From positions 4,450,501 through 4,514,500 of the forward strand of contig CM024182.1 in the NCBI GenBank assembly GCA_013433145.1: DNA of 64,000 nt, in the 5' to 3' direction. Positions 11,901 to 25,000 of the stretch are shown here, piece by piece (positions within the stretch are counted from its first letter, which is position 1; every line of letters begins with the position of its first letter). A model generated the notes under the pieces. It saw only the letters and a program-made list of their open reading frames with translations. It was not told where the DNA came from and made no database searches. The translations under genes and the position numbers were made by a program. The stretch comes from Ascaris suum. Its lineage: Eukaryota; Nematoda; Chromadorea; Rhabditida; Ascarididae.

Positions 11901-14900
11901 CATTTGTGTTTATATATGTGCATATCTTTCCCTGTATTGTCTGTCTGTCTTTTTCTCACTGTGTGTTTGTGCTTTTCTCCCTCTGTGTCTGTCGAATTAT
12001 TGTGCAAAACGGTTGACGTAATAAGATGTGATTCCTCTCATGATATGGTGCAGAAATTAAATTTAATTCATTTATCAGCTTGATAAGTTCTTAATGCTTG
12101 AGTTTCTAACAGTTTACGGAAATTGCTCACAACGGACTTATCAGTCCTTTACATGCTTGCTTCTTCCCCTCGATAGAACGCTTATATGTCTCTTAATATA
12201 AACATGGTTTGTCGCGTTTGGTGAGTTAATTTACACGTGAAGCAATGATCGTACCAGCCGCTCGACAGGCGCCAGTTTTTCGTACCCGAGCATGATTGAA
12301 ACTAGGTCGTTTGTCGCTGGCTTGCGATCGGTTTTATTGATGACCCGACTATGTTGTTTTTTAGTGCCCCACTCGCTTATGTTAATAGTAAAGTAACTTG
12401 CCATGTCAGTTGGTGTTTTTTATTAAACTGGTTTCAGTTGGAGAAGAGTGCGGTGGTAGTACTTCAAAAGGGAATAACACCAGAGAGTACGACCGATGGA
12501 AAGGTTTGTTGGGTTCTTTTTTGTTCTCTATTTTCTGTCTTGAAACAAATTTTAGCTAAATGCAGCAGCCTTTGATGGACTGTTCCTTTGTTGCAACAAG
12601 TATAACTCACCGTTCGTGAAAGCTCGATAAGTGGATTGCGAGAGGCAACGAATATCACTATTTCGGAATACTCCTGAAAATGTTTCAGTGCATTTTCGAT
12701 GCGACGTCCGTGCTGCTTAGAGCAATGGTATTAGATGAATGAAAAAGTTACTTATAATTATAATATTGCTGTTTTCCACTCGTTGCTCTACATTCTTTTA
12801 TGAACGCCTCATTCGATCTGTTCACTGTCTGTTAGTTAACTGTTAACAAATCCCACTAATTTCTTGAAGGTCGCATTAAGAAAGAGCTATGAACCTCGGA
12901 AGCGCTTAGGACAGGCCAGTCGGACGACTGAAGAGGTTTGTTATCATCTTTACTTGCTTGCTGTTATTGTTTAAATGCTTTTTATGGGCGTTTCCAATAG
13001 CACATTATGGCGTCGGCCTGAACTTGTATATTTGTTTGCACGTGTATCCATCTGTCCTGCTCTACGATACTTTCAACGTGGGAAAGGAATGGAGCTAATC
13101 ACGAAACTCAGTGGATATAATGCACGGTATGGGATAATCTACTGGCTTGAAGTTATACGATAACCTTGAAAGAATAACTTGCCTTGTCAGTTGGTGTTTT
13201 TTATTAAACTGGTTTCAGTTGGAGAAGTGTTTGGAGTTGGGCGAAAATCTCAGTTCATTTTGCACTCACCGTTGTTTTTCCTCCTTTTTTTTGCGGTATT
13301 TGGGCTACAAACTAAACGAATCTTGAAAGGTGGTCTAGAAAATTCTGTTTGAAAGGGTTTTTGTGAAGGTTATCTAAAATGCAAAATAATCGGTATATTT
13401 ATTATTTATGATAATTTATAGAACTTGCTAATCCTGTAAAGGAAATTAAAAAGCGCATATCGCGCCAACTGTTCTGAAACGCTTCCTCACTTTACTGTGA
13501 TGTACTCATTTTATGATATGTGATGGTTGTAAGGTCGTTGGGAAAGATTGTTCGATGCCAGTCAAAACAATAAAGCCAACGATTGATAGGGAGTAATATA
13601 TATTTTGTGTGCACTGTTGTTGCAGTTGATCATCGGGAGCATTACAAAATATTTGCCTGGTGGAAATTTTTTACTCTTTTAGTGGACGAAATTTTCCTTT
13701 GATTTCCTAGCACAATTCTCTGCTTGGCGTCTTCGCTGATGGTTTACACCGTTTGATAAATCCTCCTCCACCTCCCTCGGTCTCAATTTGGACCCGATTG
13801 TGCACAAATGCTTGGAAGTTTTTAATCAACGCCTCGCACCATCGGCAAAAACAAGTTGCAGCTCAAGCCTTATTCCTTATCAATTATAAAATATGAAATC
13901 GTTTTTTCTCAACTCTTTTGTCTCCTTCCGCAGGAAAAAATATCGTTTTCACTCATTTTCTTCCTCTCAATTGTGTATGAAAATTACTTTGGTAAATGTC
14001 ATAATATTTGTTTTTGGCATTAAGGTCGTATTTGTGGACTGTATCTCTTATCTTTCGCTCTAACGGAATGGGTTCTTTTTAAAGAGTACTAAATTGCAGG
14101 AGAATGTTAAGCCGGCATGTGTAAATGTCGGATTAATTGGTGCAAATGAGGTGAGCGACGAGGTCATGAGGGTTGTGCTGCAACAGTCGGGCTGTCGTAT
14201 TTCAGCATTGTGGGATCATAACGCAAATGAGGTGGGTGACTTGTTCACTGAATGCGAGGTGTTGCAAGGGAGACCTAGTGTCTCTTTCTTTTCGTGGATA
14301 GCTGCCCACTGTGATATAGGTGATGAGAGTAAGCTATAAATCGATGCGTCATATCGCTTTCTTTACGACTATGTAAACTTCGCGAGCAACGTTTATCCTC
14401 GGTTATGCACGTTGTCCTTCGCTAATATACACCTTTGGCTAAGCACCTTCCTTAGCTAGTAAGTAAGCATTGGTTATATGCACATTTTCTTCAAATTTTT
14501 TGTAAATTTCAGTGTGAGCAACTCTTGAAACGCCTTTCGGGCGACGGCTATGAAGGAATCGAAGTGGCGTCTTCGATGGAAGATTTATGCACCAAATGCG
14601 ATGTCGTCTTTTGCTGTATGGAGCAGATGGTGCTGCTGCGTGAGGTTGATATCTTATTAATGCATTATTAGTGTGAGAAACTGTATTCTTTTCCGCATTC
14701 AGTCATTAACGTTTGCAAAAAAAAGATTTATTTATTTCTCAAGCATTGAGCAGAGGAAAGTATTCTAATTAAGGTCTGTTTTCCAGTGGGTTTCCAAATA
14801 TGCATACAAATATATATATCAGACAGCGCATAATTGTTGGTTTCTGTTTTCGTCTAAAGTAAAATTCATTATTACTGTAGGTCTTTATTCCAGAAAGTTC

Positions 14901-17900
14901 TGATTTCCATAAATTGCTCTATCATTGTTTTAGACGACAGGTATAGATTCTTGACGATAGATATAACTCATCTAGAAACTTGACTTTTTTAGGAAAGGGG
15001 AGAAGACGGTACTGCTGAATCGCTTTTGGAGAATCTGCTCACCGTAGCTGGAAACGCGCACGTCGGTATATTCCTCATAACGTTCTTCAGCAGAATATTG
15101 GCCAGAGCGGCTTCCTTGGTGAGTTTTCTGCAGTTTCCTTAGATTAGTTTAGCTCTGAAAGACCTTTTCCGGAAATGTTGAGGTCCTATAGCCACTAAGA
15201 AATCATTTTAGAGGTGAATTGGGCGAATAATTGGCTGTTCGCCAATAACTGTGCTTATGTATGGCTGCGAGTTATCTGTGAACTTATTATAGCTTCAGAA
15301 AGCTCAAATTTTTTTTCGTGGGGGCTGGAAAACGTTTGAGAATAAGACTTTTAGAGGAAAATACTTTATGCAAATGGCTGCTTCCCCAATCGTTTCAGAT
15401 ATGTCTTTGATAAGTTCGCTGAACAATTCTTCTAATTTTTTGTCATTTCTAGATCTGACACTTATAAATAAGTATATTGTTTGCAGATGTTGAACGAGCA
15501 TGCCAAACGCGTCTCGGTGGTAGGCGTATCGGTTTGTGGCGCTGTTGGAAGGGCAAATATTGCATTCGTCAGTGGTAACATGTCACTTTATCGGAAATAT
15601 GGAAGCGCGATTTGTTCTTTAGCGAAGAAAATCATAAATAAAGGTTCGACATAATATATTTTGAGGTATCTAGAATGGCAGCCAATTGTCTCTGCTATTT
15701 TGGACGGGAAGAAGGGAGTGATTTGCTCATTGATTTTTCCACGCTTGAGAGACCTTTTTTTTCATCATTATGCATACTAGGTAATGCATACATGGTTGCC
15801 CATTACACTTAGTTGTCGAGTTCTGAAGACTAGCATTTCATAACTTTCTTGATGAAATAAGCGAAGACCCTAAAGACCACAAGCTTAAATCACTAAGAGA
15901 GCTTTTTTTGTTGCTTGAGGAGCTTCATGTATGATTTGCTGTTGTGGATTTTGAAAGCGGAATTCTCGTTGTCTTTGAAGTCCGATTCATCCACTGAAAT
16001 GAAGAAAGAGCGTTGACTTCGTATTCACGTTTTCGTTGCGAAAGAGCGCAAATTTATTTACTTTTTGCAGTGAAAATGGTATTATTGCTCGGTAATTTGT
16101 TTTGCTCTCCATTGTCATTTCGATAAACTTGCTGCCTTTAAATTTTAAAATGTTGTGACGTTTCGGATGGGATTATTTTTAGATTAGCAGTGTAAGATTC
16201 CGTAAGAATTTGAGGTTGTTCGATATTTTATAGAGGTTCCACTCCCCTCTTAAACTCATAAAAGTTGGAGCCGTCTTCGGTTGGGAACTGCGATCCCTAT
16301 GCGACATCTCTAGATCAAGTTGTAGGAGATGAGCCTGCGAAAGCATTGCTGTGCGGCATAATCTACAATCGCTTGATGATTGGATTGGTATTCGAGGCTT
16401 TCGCGTGGCAAGCATTCGCTGGTGAATACGGGATGCGGGATGAGGAGTTGATGGAATTACTCAAGGAATCGAATCTGCTTGACGATTTTATCAATATCGG
16501 TGTACCGGGTATGCTTTGACCGTTCAGTGTTAATCCGCTAAGCTTGCATACGAAAGGTTTTATGTCTATCGCTTTCCAGCATCAGTTCATCGGATTCCTC
16601 TCCATATATCGTCTTACCACAAGAAAATTTTGGCTTCATTCGGTGACCTGATTAATCGCTTGTGCCATCGTCATTGCATTTTGTATTGCTTCATTTGCCT
16701 ACTGCTATTTTGCTGCGGTGGATGCTCCTACTCGAAGCCACGGCTCAGAAAAAGAACGGGTTCGGGTAGCTTTAGTTTTCTGCTTTTGCATGGAGGAGAT
16801 CCGGTCAAAATGATTGATTTGCTCATTATACTCAATGAGCTGATCTCTGTCGTTGTTGAGTAATTCTTTAATGCAATAATAATGTGTTATTATTTTAAAG
16901 GCATATTGGACGAGTCACCCCGTCGTTCTCTGCAACAGGTAGTTGCCTCGACGGCACAGGCGCGATGGTTGAATTCGGCGGCGATGGGCACCTACGCAGG
17001 TTCGGCCAATTCGAGAGCGATGGTGCAAACCGGCGTGAACATCCATCAGGTTATATCGTTGTACCGAAATAGCGATATAAATGCCTATAATTTTGCTATG
17101 AGGGAACAGAGGGGTGATGTATAATTTCAGGCATCATAACTCTCGAACCATTCGCAATGGATAGTAATAAACATGCTCAATCGTTTTAGCGCAGGCTGCT
17201 TCGTTCGGTGCTGATCATGATGACCGTATTTTGGGATTTTTTCTCTGCGCTGCCTAAGAACCTCTTTTTGAGAGTCGTTTACACCATTGGAATACATTGG
17301 CAATTGAGCGGTTTTCACGAGCTGCTAAGGCAACCTTGGCTTCACCTTTTTGTTAGTTGTGTTTTAGAAGGCGTGTTTTTCCTAAGACATAGCTACTTGA
17401 TAAGGGAAATTAGTCCCCTCTCATTCCCCCTCCCCCCTCCCGCCTTCGGCCCTATCTCTCTTAACGGAAGAGGGCATTTCTCTTTCCGCATTCAGTCGGT
17501 CGTTTTCCTTATCGCCGCAAGAATTTTTGCCGCATCATCGTCTTGTTGCTTCTTCCTTCTTCTATACTTCAACTCATAACTGAAAGTATATGCAAATGAC
17601 GAAAATGGACGTTAACATATTTGATTGAACAATTTTTTGATTGTTTCAAGTGGTCGGAACAAATACCTAAGGACGTTTTGCAAATAGTTTCTTGACGAAA
17701 GGAAGATTTCAATTTATCTTCATAGCTTTGAGGAGAAGACTGCAGGTGCAATATTTCATTCCATTTTTCGTCAGAGAGGTGCGGCGGAGGAAGAACGCTT
17801 ACGCGTTACCCGTCTCTCCTCCTGCCTCTCCCCCGCCCTCTCCTTCTTTTCTCTTCTCATAGTTGTCTCTCCCAACATACCAATTCCACGCCGCCATCAA

Positions 17901-17997
17901 TCCAGTGTTGTTTCAGGTGCTCGAAAATGCGAAGAAAGAGAATTTTGCGGAGGCAGTTGACGACTATTTGAATGAAGCAATGCAGGAGACAAGTTAA
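8226..17997 (+). CDS. glyr-1: GLYR1/NPAC/NDF-like PWWP and dehydrogenase-fold chromatin protein
   Basis: At least 15 exons join in phase: 8226-8266, 9269-9412, 10288-10423, 10674-10841, 11581-11643, 12438-12503, 12870-12935, 14100-14231, 14513-14644, 14993-15118, 15487-15643, 16314-16508, 16580-16642, 16901-17049, 17917-17997. This gives 572 residues, close to human GLYR1 (553). An optional phase-0 exon at 11323-11364 would add 14. Exons 1-3 encode a PWWP-like domain (QLCW, then RFYPARVVADED, YYSVIFFDTKDIHAGSAYHV). The linker is basic, with AT-hook-like RKPRP. The rest follows the beta-hydroxyacid dehydrogenase fold (VNVGLIGANEVSDEVM, ISALWDHNANE, CDVVFC, VVGDEPAKALL). In this family the PWWP domain reads methylated histone H3 and the protein assists transcription through nucleosomes. 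The glycine loop and catalytic Lys/Asn positions are not conserved here. Exon 12 (15487-15643) ends in phase 1, which favours 16314 over 16265 as the next exon start. Confidence 0.82.
8921..8987. repeat. (TA)n microsatellite, about 33 copies
   Basis: Uninterrupted TA dinucleotides in the first intron of the GLYR1-like gene. The Tyr-Ile frames across it are repeat artefacts. Confidence 0.97.
12394..12446 (+). repeat. Intron-exon boundary duplication, copy 1 (used acceptor)
   Basis: This 53-bp block contains the 3' end of an intron, its TTTCAG acceptor and the first nine bases (Leu-Glu-Lys) of the coding exon at 12438. It is repeated 781 bp downstream with one mismatch. Confidence 0.85.
13175..13227 (+). 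repeat. Intron-exon boundary duplication, copy 2
   Basis: Near-identical copy of 12394-12446. After the copied acceptor the frame stays open (Leu-Glu-Lys-Cys-Leu-Glu onward) to a TGA near 13324, but no strong donor was seen. It may act as an alternative or decoy acceptor inside the GLYR1-like gene. Confidence 0.8.
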
Positions 17998-17999
17998 GA

Positions 18000-20900
18000 A
18001 GGCAACATTTGTATGGGTCTCAATTCGTCACGTTGATCTTTGATGATCTCGGATGTTTCTCTCGGAAAATATAAATCGCTGAAAACGTTGATGAGACCTT
18101 AAAAATTGTTTATGGGGACTTCTTCGTTGTTTTAGATCAACAAAAATATCTCAGTGTGTTTTATAATCTTTTCTTTTGGGAAATTGTAAGTGAGAGTAGT
18201 AGGGATAGCGCTATTAATATATTTCTAATGATAAGCTGACAATAGATATTCACTTCGGAGATATTAAGGGAGAGAAAAAAGAGATCATACCGATGATTTC
18301 TGTTTCATTTCCCGGGAAAATTTGGGGATGAAGGAGGGGAGTCGCTTTGTTTATTATGTAGAAGTTGAGCTGAGCTGCACGTTCACAGTGCAGTTTTAGG
18401 GGGAGGGAAGAAGGGGGGGGGGGGAAGTCACGTTAATGCTCCTTCAGTTATGGATTCGACGTTTATGTAGTCACCAAGTTGTATTTGCTAATTTGTAATG
18501 GTTCAGCAATTTGCCCATTGGCTGCCCATTTTGCTACCCATTTTAGTGGTATTCCTACCGGACCGGTGTCTTTCTCACACATATATACATATAAGATCGT
18601 TTTCACTTATATGTTGTCTAATCTTCAGCTAAAGCTTTCTTCCAATTTTATATTGCGTTTTTTCGTATTTACGTTCAGTCGGTATACCTCAGCTGTTTTA
18701 ATTATTGGCGTATTGATGCCTTAATGAGTATTTCCATGTCTGTATCATTGCGCGTTATGGTTTAGCGTTTATGCTGACTCCAATCTTTTTTATGTGGCTA
18801 ACGAATAAAGCTTAGAATACACTTGTTTTTTATGCATATCATCTGACAACAGTTCGGCCAACTTTGCATTTCTGCTTCATCTTTCCTAACCGCTGCTCAT
18901 CGAACTCGGAAATTCTTCTGGTGCTGAGACCTAACTCTCATTTAATGTTACAATGCGAGTTATGTTGTTGTGCACAAAGAGAGCATCCATTAATATATGC
19001 ATTCCGCTGTAGCTGCAAGCGGTTTGCAGTAGCAGTGGCCGGACTTTGAATCATTAAGTGGGATAGAGCTCGGGGAGGCGGGAGATAATTGGATCGAATT
19101 TCCGATGCGTTCCGATAAATAGAATGTGGAGGAAAGACGGGGAGAGGGAGGGGAAGGAATATACGTATGGCAATTTCAGAAAGCTGCAAAGAATTATAAT
19201 ACGAATGCGCTTGAAGGTCTAGTTTAAGGCATGAATGTCCAGTCTGCTGGTTTACTCAACAGGGATGTAAATCGTTACGGGTTGTTGTTTTGTTTTTCAT
19301 CTACTATCATATTACAATAAAAAAAAAACAAATTTACTGTTCCAAATATCATTGTTATTTTTTCTTTGCCACAATTTTCGTTTGGAGAGAAATGCTATTC
19401 CCTGATATGGCGGTGGGTTATGCTTACATTATGACATATGGACGAAGCATCGGAGAATGGAAAAGATTAGGTAAATGAGCAACGCTCTTCAACTACACTC
19501 TTCTGCCTCTTATAGTATGCGAGCATCTTTGCGGTATACTTCAAACGAGACAACAGATGTTTTTTTTTTCTTGATTCTCGCCATGCAGTCATTAAAAGTT
19601 GCAATTTTTTTTTGCTCGGATTATCGAATTTTCGCAATGAATTATGAATAATAAACTTTAAGATGAGATATTTTTTTGCTTCGCTTATAAAATATCAAAA
19701 GAATATAATTTTTTTAAAGGCAAAAATGAAACAATATTTTCAGCAAAAATTTTTCAAACGATCAGCAGTTTTTGCGTTCATCAAATTACAGAGCACTGAT
19801 ATAAACCCCCCCCCCCCCTATACCCTGGGAATTATCCTTCCAACGGGTTTAATTAATATTTTGCATATATGTATATTTTCAACCATACAACGAATTTGTA
19901 TTTCTCTTTGTGAGTTGTTTATTAATAGTAAATATTCAAAAAATATTGTTCATTTTCATTCAGAAATATACTCACTTAAGATGTCGGTCATATCAATATT
20001 TATTAATTACCTTAAATGTTCGTTAGATATATTGTTTTTATCTATAAATTTATAGAATATTATTCTTATTTATAAAGTTAGAGGTATTTTTATTTATATC
20101 GTTCCATGAAAGTTCCCTACTCACTTTTGTGTATTATAAAGACGTAATGTTGTCGGGATTGAGTATGTGCATTATGCATAAATAACGCTTATTGCGCTAC
20201 GAAAAAGGAGCATGAGACAACGTTAGCGGGCTAGCTATAAATTTGTGTTGATCGCTAATTGCTATACATTTGGAGACGTCGTTCGAGTTGTCGACTGCCC
20301 ATTCATTGAATATTTCTATAGGCGGCATGTTAAAAACAAAATTTCTCAAATAAGAGAGAGCCGATTCTTGTCAATGCTCCCGACACAAAACCGATTCGAG
20401 ACTATAAATTTATATGCCTTCAAGCTAATATTTAAGAATGAGAGGATTTTCTATTGAAATGAACTTCTCTGATTTTCACTATCTTGTGAAAAGTTGGAGA
20501 AAGAGTCCTCTTGACAGGCGGCTTTCCCGGCTTCCTTCCATGATGAATCTGTACCTCATTTTCCAATCTCAGATAGCCGATTGTGACCTTCATGAAGACA
20601 ATCAATGAATTACTTTATAATGTGATATTCTGTAGTAATTCGATAACGCTTTCAAAAGAAAACTATAGAGCCGATTTAAACACATCAACAATACGATCAT
20701 AATTATATACAGGATAAACAGTGATTGTTTGAGGTGACGATAAAATTTGAAGAAATCACTTTTGCAAACAATAATGCGAATGATCGAAATCAAATGAAAG
20801 AGATTTCTTTTTCGCTCACCTATAAAAATTTCTCCATCCGAATAATAGAAACGTTAAATTGCCATTTTTAATATCAGAAATAAATGGAATAGCGTGGAAA

Positions 20901-21940
20901 ATGTTTACCATTCCAAAAATTTGAAGAGTATTTTCTGCTATATGGTAATTGAAATTGTATATGAACAAATTTAAAACTACAAATTTTTTTTTGAGTTCAG
21001 AAGTAAACGATTTCCTACATGATAATCGTTTATATCATCGTTAAGCATCAATAGACGAACAATGATTATATCGAAATTAAATGTTTCAAAAATATGGTGT
21101 TAAAAATTTCTATTGTTTTTCTGAGCAAAATTTAGAGAAACGTTGAGAATTTTTTAATAGATATTTTCCTTAGCAAACGATTATTTTTCATTGAAGCGGA
21201 TGTTTAGCCCCCACCGGCGAAGACTTTTCATTGTTGGTTAAACTATACCTATGGAAGCAATTATCTTATGCTGTTAGTTCTAAGCGAACTTTCAAAATAT
21301 TATATGACAATTAATTGGGAAGATTTTAGCTGATAATTGCATATATCTTACTTCAAAGAGCTCATCTCCAATCGTATTGCTACTCTAAACAAAACATTCT
21401 CAAAGAGTCACGTCAACAGAGACATATATTTGTCACACAATTGACGGTGGGAAAAGACTGGGAAATGATATTATATCAACATGTATTTGCTTGTTTGCTG
21501 GTTTGTCTGTTTGTCTGTGAGCGTACGATTGTCTTTTCGGTCAAACTTTCGTCTGTTGATTCAATGCTCACTATGAAACAGTTACTTCTGAATATCTAAA
21601 ATGAAAAACTCTCTCGAAAGTTTTATTGTATGTCTTCCGAAGCGTCATTACAATCTATCAGTCCAAAATGGCGAAAACTGCTCCAGTTATTACTTTTCTT
21701 GCTGCTTGTACATGTTTTGTCGGTGATGAACGATGTAATATAAATTTGATATGCAAATAAGTTCGAAAAAAAATTATGGGAAATATGCATGAGACAATAA
21801 AGATATTTTTGTATGTTATATTGTTTAAAAATTTCTCTTTTAATAATAGGTGTTGAGATGGCACGCTGAGAGCGCTGTGCAGTTTGCGGCATTACTTGAA
21901 ATCAGCTCAAACGATACTTTCACCATTTTCTAAGAAAAAT
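18000..21940. other. AT-rich spacer with no supported gene
   Basis: This stretch follows the GLYR1-like stop and ends at the 3' end of minus-strand gene Y. No clear AATAAA occurs just after the stop; one is near 18804. Poly-G (18413-18424) and poly-C (about 19806-19818) runs are present. AT content rises sharply from about 19 kb. The open frames lack splice support. Confidence 0.5.
21668..21760 (+). CDS. Possible tiny secreted peptide ORF
   Basis: An ATG at 21668 opens a 30-codon frame. It begins Met-Ala-Lys, followed by a hydrophobic stretch (APVITFLAACTCFVG) resembling a signal peptide, then DERCNINLICK and a stop. It overlaps an unsupported 89-codon frame on the minus strand. There is no acceptor just upstream and no family match, so chance is a real possibility. 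I do not recognise it. Confidence 0.15.
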   Translation: MAKTAPVITFLAACTCFVGDERCNINLICK

Positions 21941-21945
21941 GAGCA

Positions 21946-21951
21946 TTTATT
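21946..21951 (-). terminator. Polyadenylation signal of gene Y
   Basis: AATAAA on the minus strand, about 90 nt beyond the gene Y stop codon (22039-22041). Confidence 0.5.
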
Positions 21952-22038
21952 CCACTATCGCATTCGATTGAAATTAGAGGTTGCTCATGCTTCCATACCT
22001 GAGAGTATAGACTTCTTCCACCTAAAAAAAAGTTGAGA

Positions 22039-25000
22039 TCATAGGCTGAGATGGCTGACATAGAGCAAAACAAGGCTGAAAAATGCACACATCGAGGCAA
22101 TAGAATGTACACAGTTCATAGCTCTGGATACAGCTTGTGCTTCACGTTGTATTTCGTCGAGTGATGCGCAACGTTCACGTGCTTTAAATGTTTCAGTTAC
22201 ATTAAGGATTACAACCCTCAAGAAGGGAAATATGCATAGCGTCGAGCATTTAGGATCCGACCTGAAGTTGGTGCTTTTCGACTTTAGAATGACCGTACTC
22301 AAATCAAAGTCGAAACGTGCCACTTGGAGTACTTGTTGAGCCAACGGCTTTATAGTTCCATGTTCACATAGTAATTCGGGTACAATCACCGTAGCGATCT
22401 GAAATTTTTAATGCTCAATGATTATGGATGATCTTAATCTCTGGGAAGAAAAGAACTAACGCAATAAAAGCAGAGAAATTTTCATAATTTCTCCTATTCT
22501 GAATTTTTCTATGGGACAAGAAAGAAATAGGAATAAAGCAAGTGAAGTGAAGAATAAACACATTTATTGATGCTTACCAATATCTCGCCATTTTCAGCTT
22601 CAATTTTTCTCTCTTGATAAACAACAATTAAATTGATGTTATTGGTGATGGTTTTTTAAAAATAGTTTCAAGTTCCACTATGAAATCGTCCATGCCTACT
22701 TTTCGAAGCACATGACATTATGCTTTACCGCATCGGCTCCATTCATACTCCGGAGTGCATGAACTACCTCAACCTCAAGCATTATGCATTACACAAATTC
22801 TTTACTTGCAGCTTCTTGTTGCTGATTTAGTGATTAACGTAAAACGCAAAGATCGTTTCCAATTGTCGGTTAGCATAAAGCGCTGAAACGATAGTGAAAT
22901 ATGTGATCACTGAAGCGTTTGAAATTGTTTATTTTTCCATTGTACACATTCTTTCATGTGCAAATATATAACTACCTTTTCATATAATTGACACATCTCT
23001 ATGTTAACATAAAGCTTTCAATAAGGATGCTGACTATGACATATAGGAAGTATGGGCATTACATCCATCTCTGCTAATCATTCTTACATATTGGATTTGC
23101 TCATTACTAATAACTCGACTAAATGAACCAATCAAATAACTGATAGATAAAAAAATAAACAAATAAATAAACAATGAGTGAATAAATAAATAAATGAACA
23201 AAAGAATAAATTTGACTCACTAATTGAGTAATTAGTTAATTAAATTAATCAGTTTAATTGGATGGATCAAATAAAATGAAGTAAATTGACTGAATGACAA
23301 ATGAGGCAAATGAAACGAAATGAATTAATCAAATGAAGAAACAAGCAAATCAACGAGTAAATATATAAGTAAATGAATAAATAAACAAGTAAATAAATAA
23401 ATAAATAAAAAGCAACGAATAAATAAACAAATTTGTGCAAAAATATGTGGAATTCGAATATATGGGCATCAACTGGCCTTAAGATTCTGCGAAAAAATGT
23501 AAGCTATAATCCAACTTCTCCAATTGTGAATAATATTATAGATGTTCTCTCAGGAAATGCATTTTTTTTATTCTTGCTGAAATGTTGTGTGATAGTTTAA
23601 ACTCCAAACTATGATATCTTATGCGAAAGCAGTTACCGGATGAGCAGGATTATTATACTAATGAGTGGTTTAGTAGTTCAAAGCGAGGTTTTTAACTGAA
23701 TCATTAGGAATTTAGAGAATAAGAGAAGGAAGTTTTATTAGTTAAGGCTAAATTCTTCGTATGGCCTTGCTGTCATATAAAAATTTTCTTCATTTTGTTG
23801 GTGGAAATATCGACCATTGCATACCTCTAAAATCCTGTTCCATTCAGACGGAAGAGAAGGGGAGGTGCTTGATTTCTATTCATTCGCATACTTTGAAGAG
23901 AAATAGTTTAGCAACGTCATCTAATCATATAATTTGTGAGATTTTTCATCCTTTTCTCATATTCTCTGGTTACGAATATCAATAAACATCGCTAACAAAG
24001 CAATCAAAATTTTCATATACATAGACGATAAATAAAAGAAAGCACAATTCTGAGGATAATCTAATATTTCAGGCTCATATATTATAGGCTGGAATCATCT
24101 AAACGCATTTGCCAACTGCTATAATCAAACAATATTAATGGCATCACTAATAACGAGCCAAACGATAAAACAACGTGATGAATTTGGATTTGAAAAATGC
24201 ATCACTAAGAAAACACTCCGATAATATCGATTCATAAGATTCTTCAAACTTTTGTGCCGAAATATTTCCCTAATATTTAGTGGGGAAATTTATACATGCT
24301 AATACTCATTGCAATAATTTACCGTTATATGGATATATGGCTGCAAAATATATTTGCGAAAATTTTATTGCAATGGTAAAAACGAAAAACGTAAAATCTC
24401 TCATTGATGATTTTATGCATGAATAATTAATAGAATCGAAAATAACTTTCATAGCCCTTTTTTCCAATCTTATCGCTATCTCGTTTAGATGATAAAAATG
24501 ACGTTTCAGAGTGCTGAATTGAAATGAATAATTAATCGACGCTCACATTTGAAATGATGAGAAAAATATCAATTCATTTAATGCGTTCTCATTCGTTCGC
24601 ATCGTTCCACTAAATCTGATTGAAATGAATCGAATAGAAATTCTTTTTCAAAAAATATTAGCACGTAATTAAACTGAAATCATGTTTTAATCGATTAATT
24701 ACAAAAAAAAAAACAAAAATACGATGGAATGAGTTCATTAGAATTTAGTACACAAAAATCTGACCTCAACAATCAACGAAAGACGAGTGCTATCAAGCGA
24801 AAAAAACTCAGACAGTTTTCCACTTTTCATAGTGAATCTCAGCAAAGAACCGCTATGAGAAAGCGTTATTTTATACTGGCTGAGGATGGTAGAAATATCT
24901 GTACAATGGACGATAGCTATACAATGAATGAGAGTTTTCTATAAATATGAAAAGAAAAAATAAAAAATGGTAGAAATCTTTTAATTCTGTAAGAGATATT

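Noticed and set aside
16265..16313. Upstream extension of the GLYR1-like exon that begins at 16314
   Set aside because: The frame is open, but an exon starting at 16265 would clash with the phase-1 end at 15643 and insert about 16 residues absent from the family.
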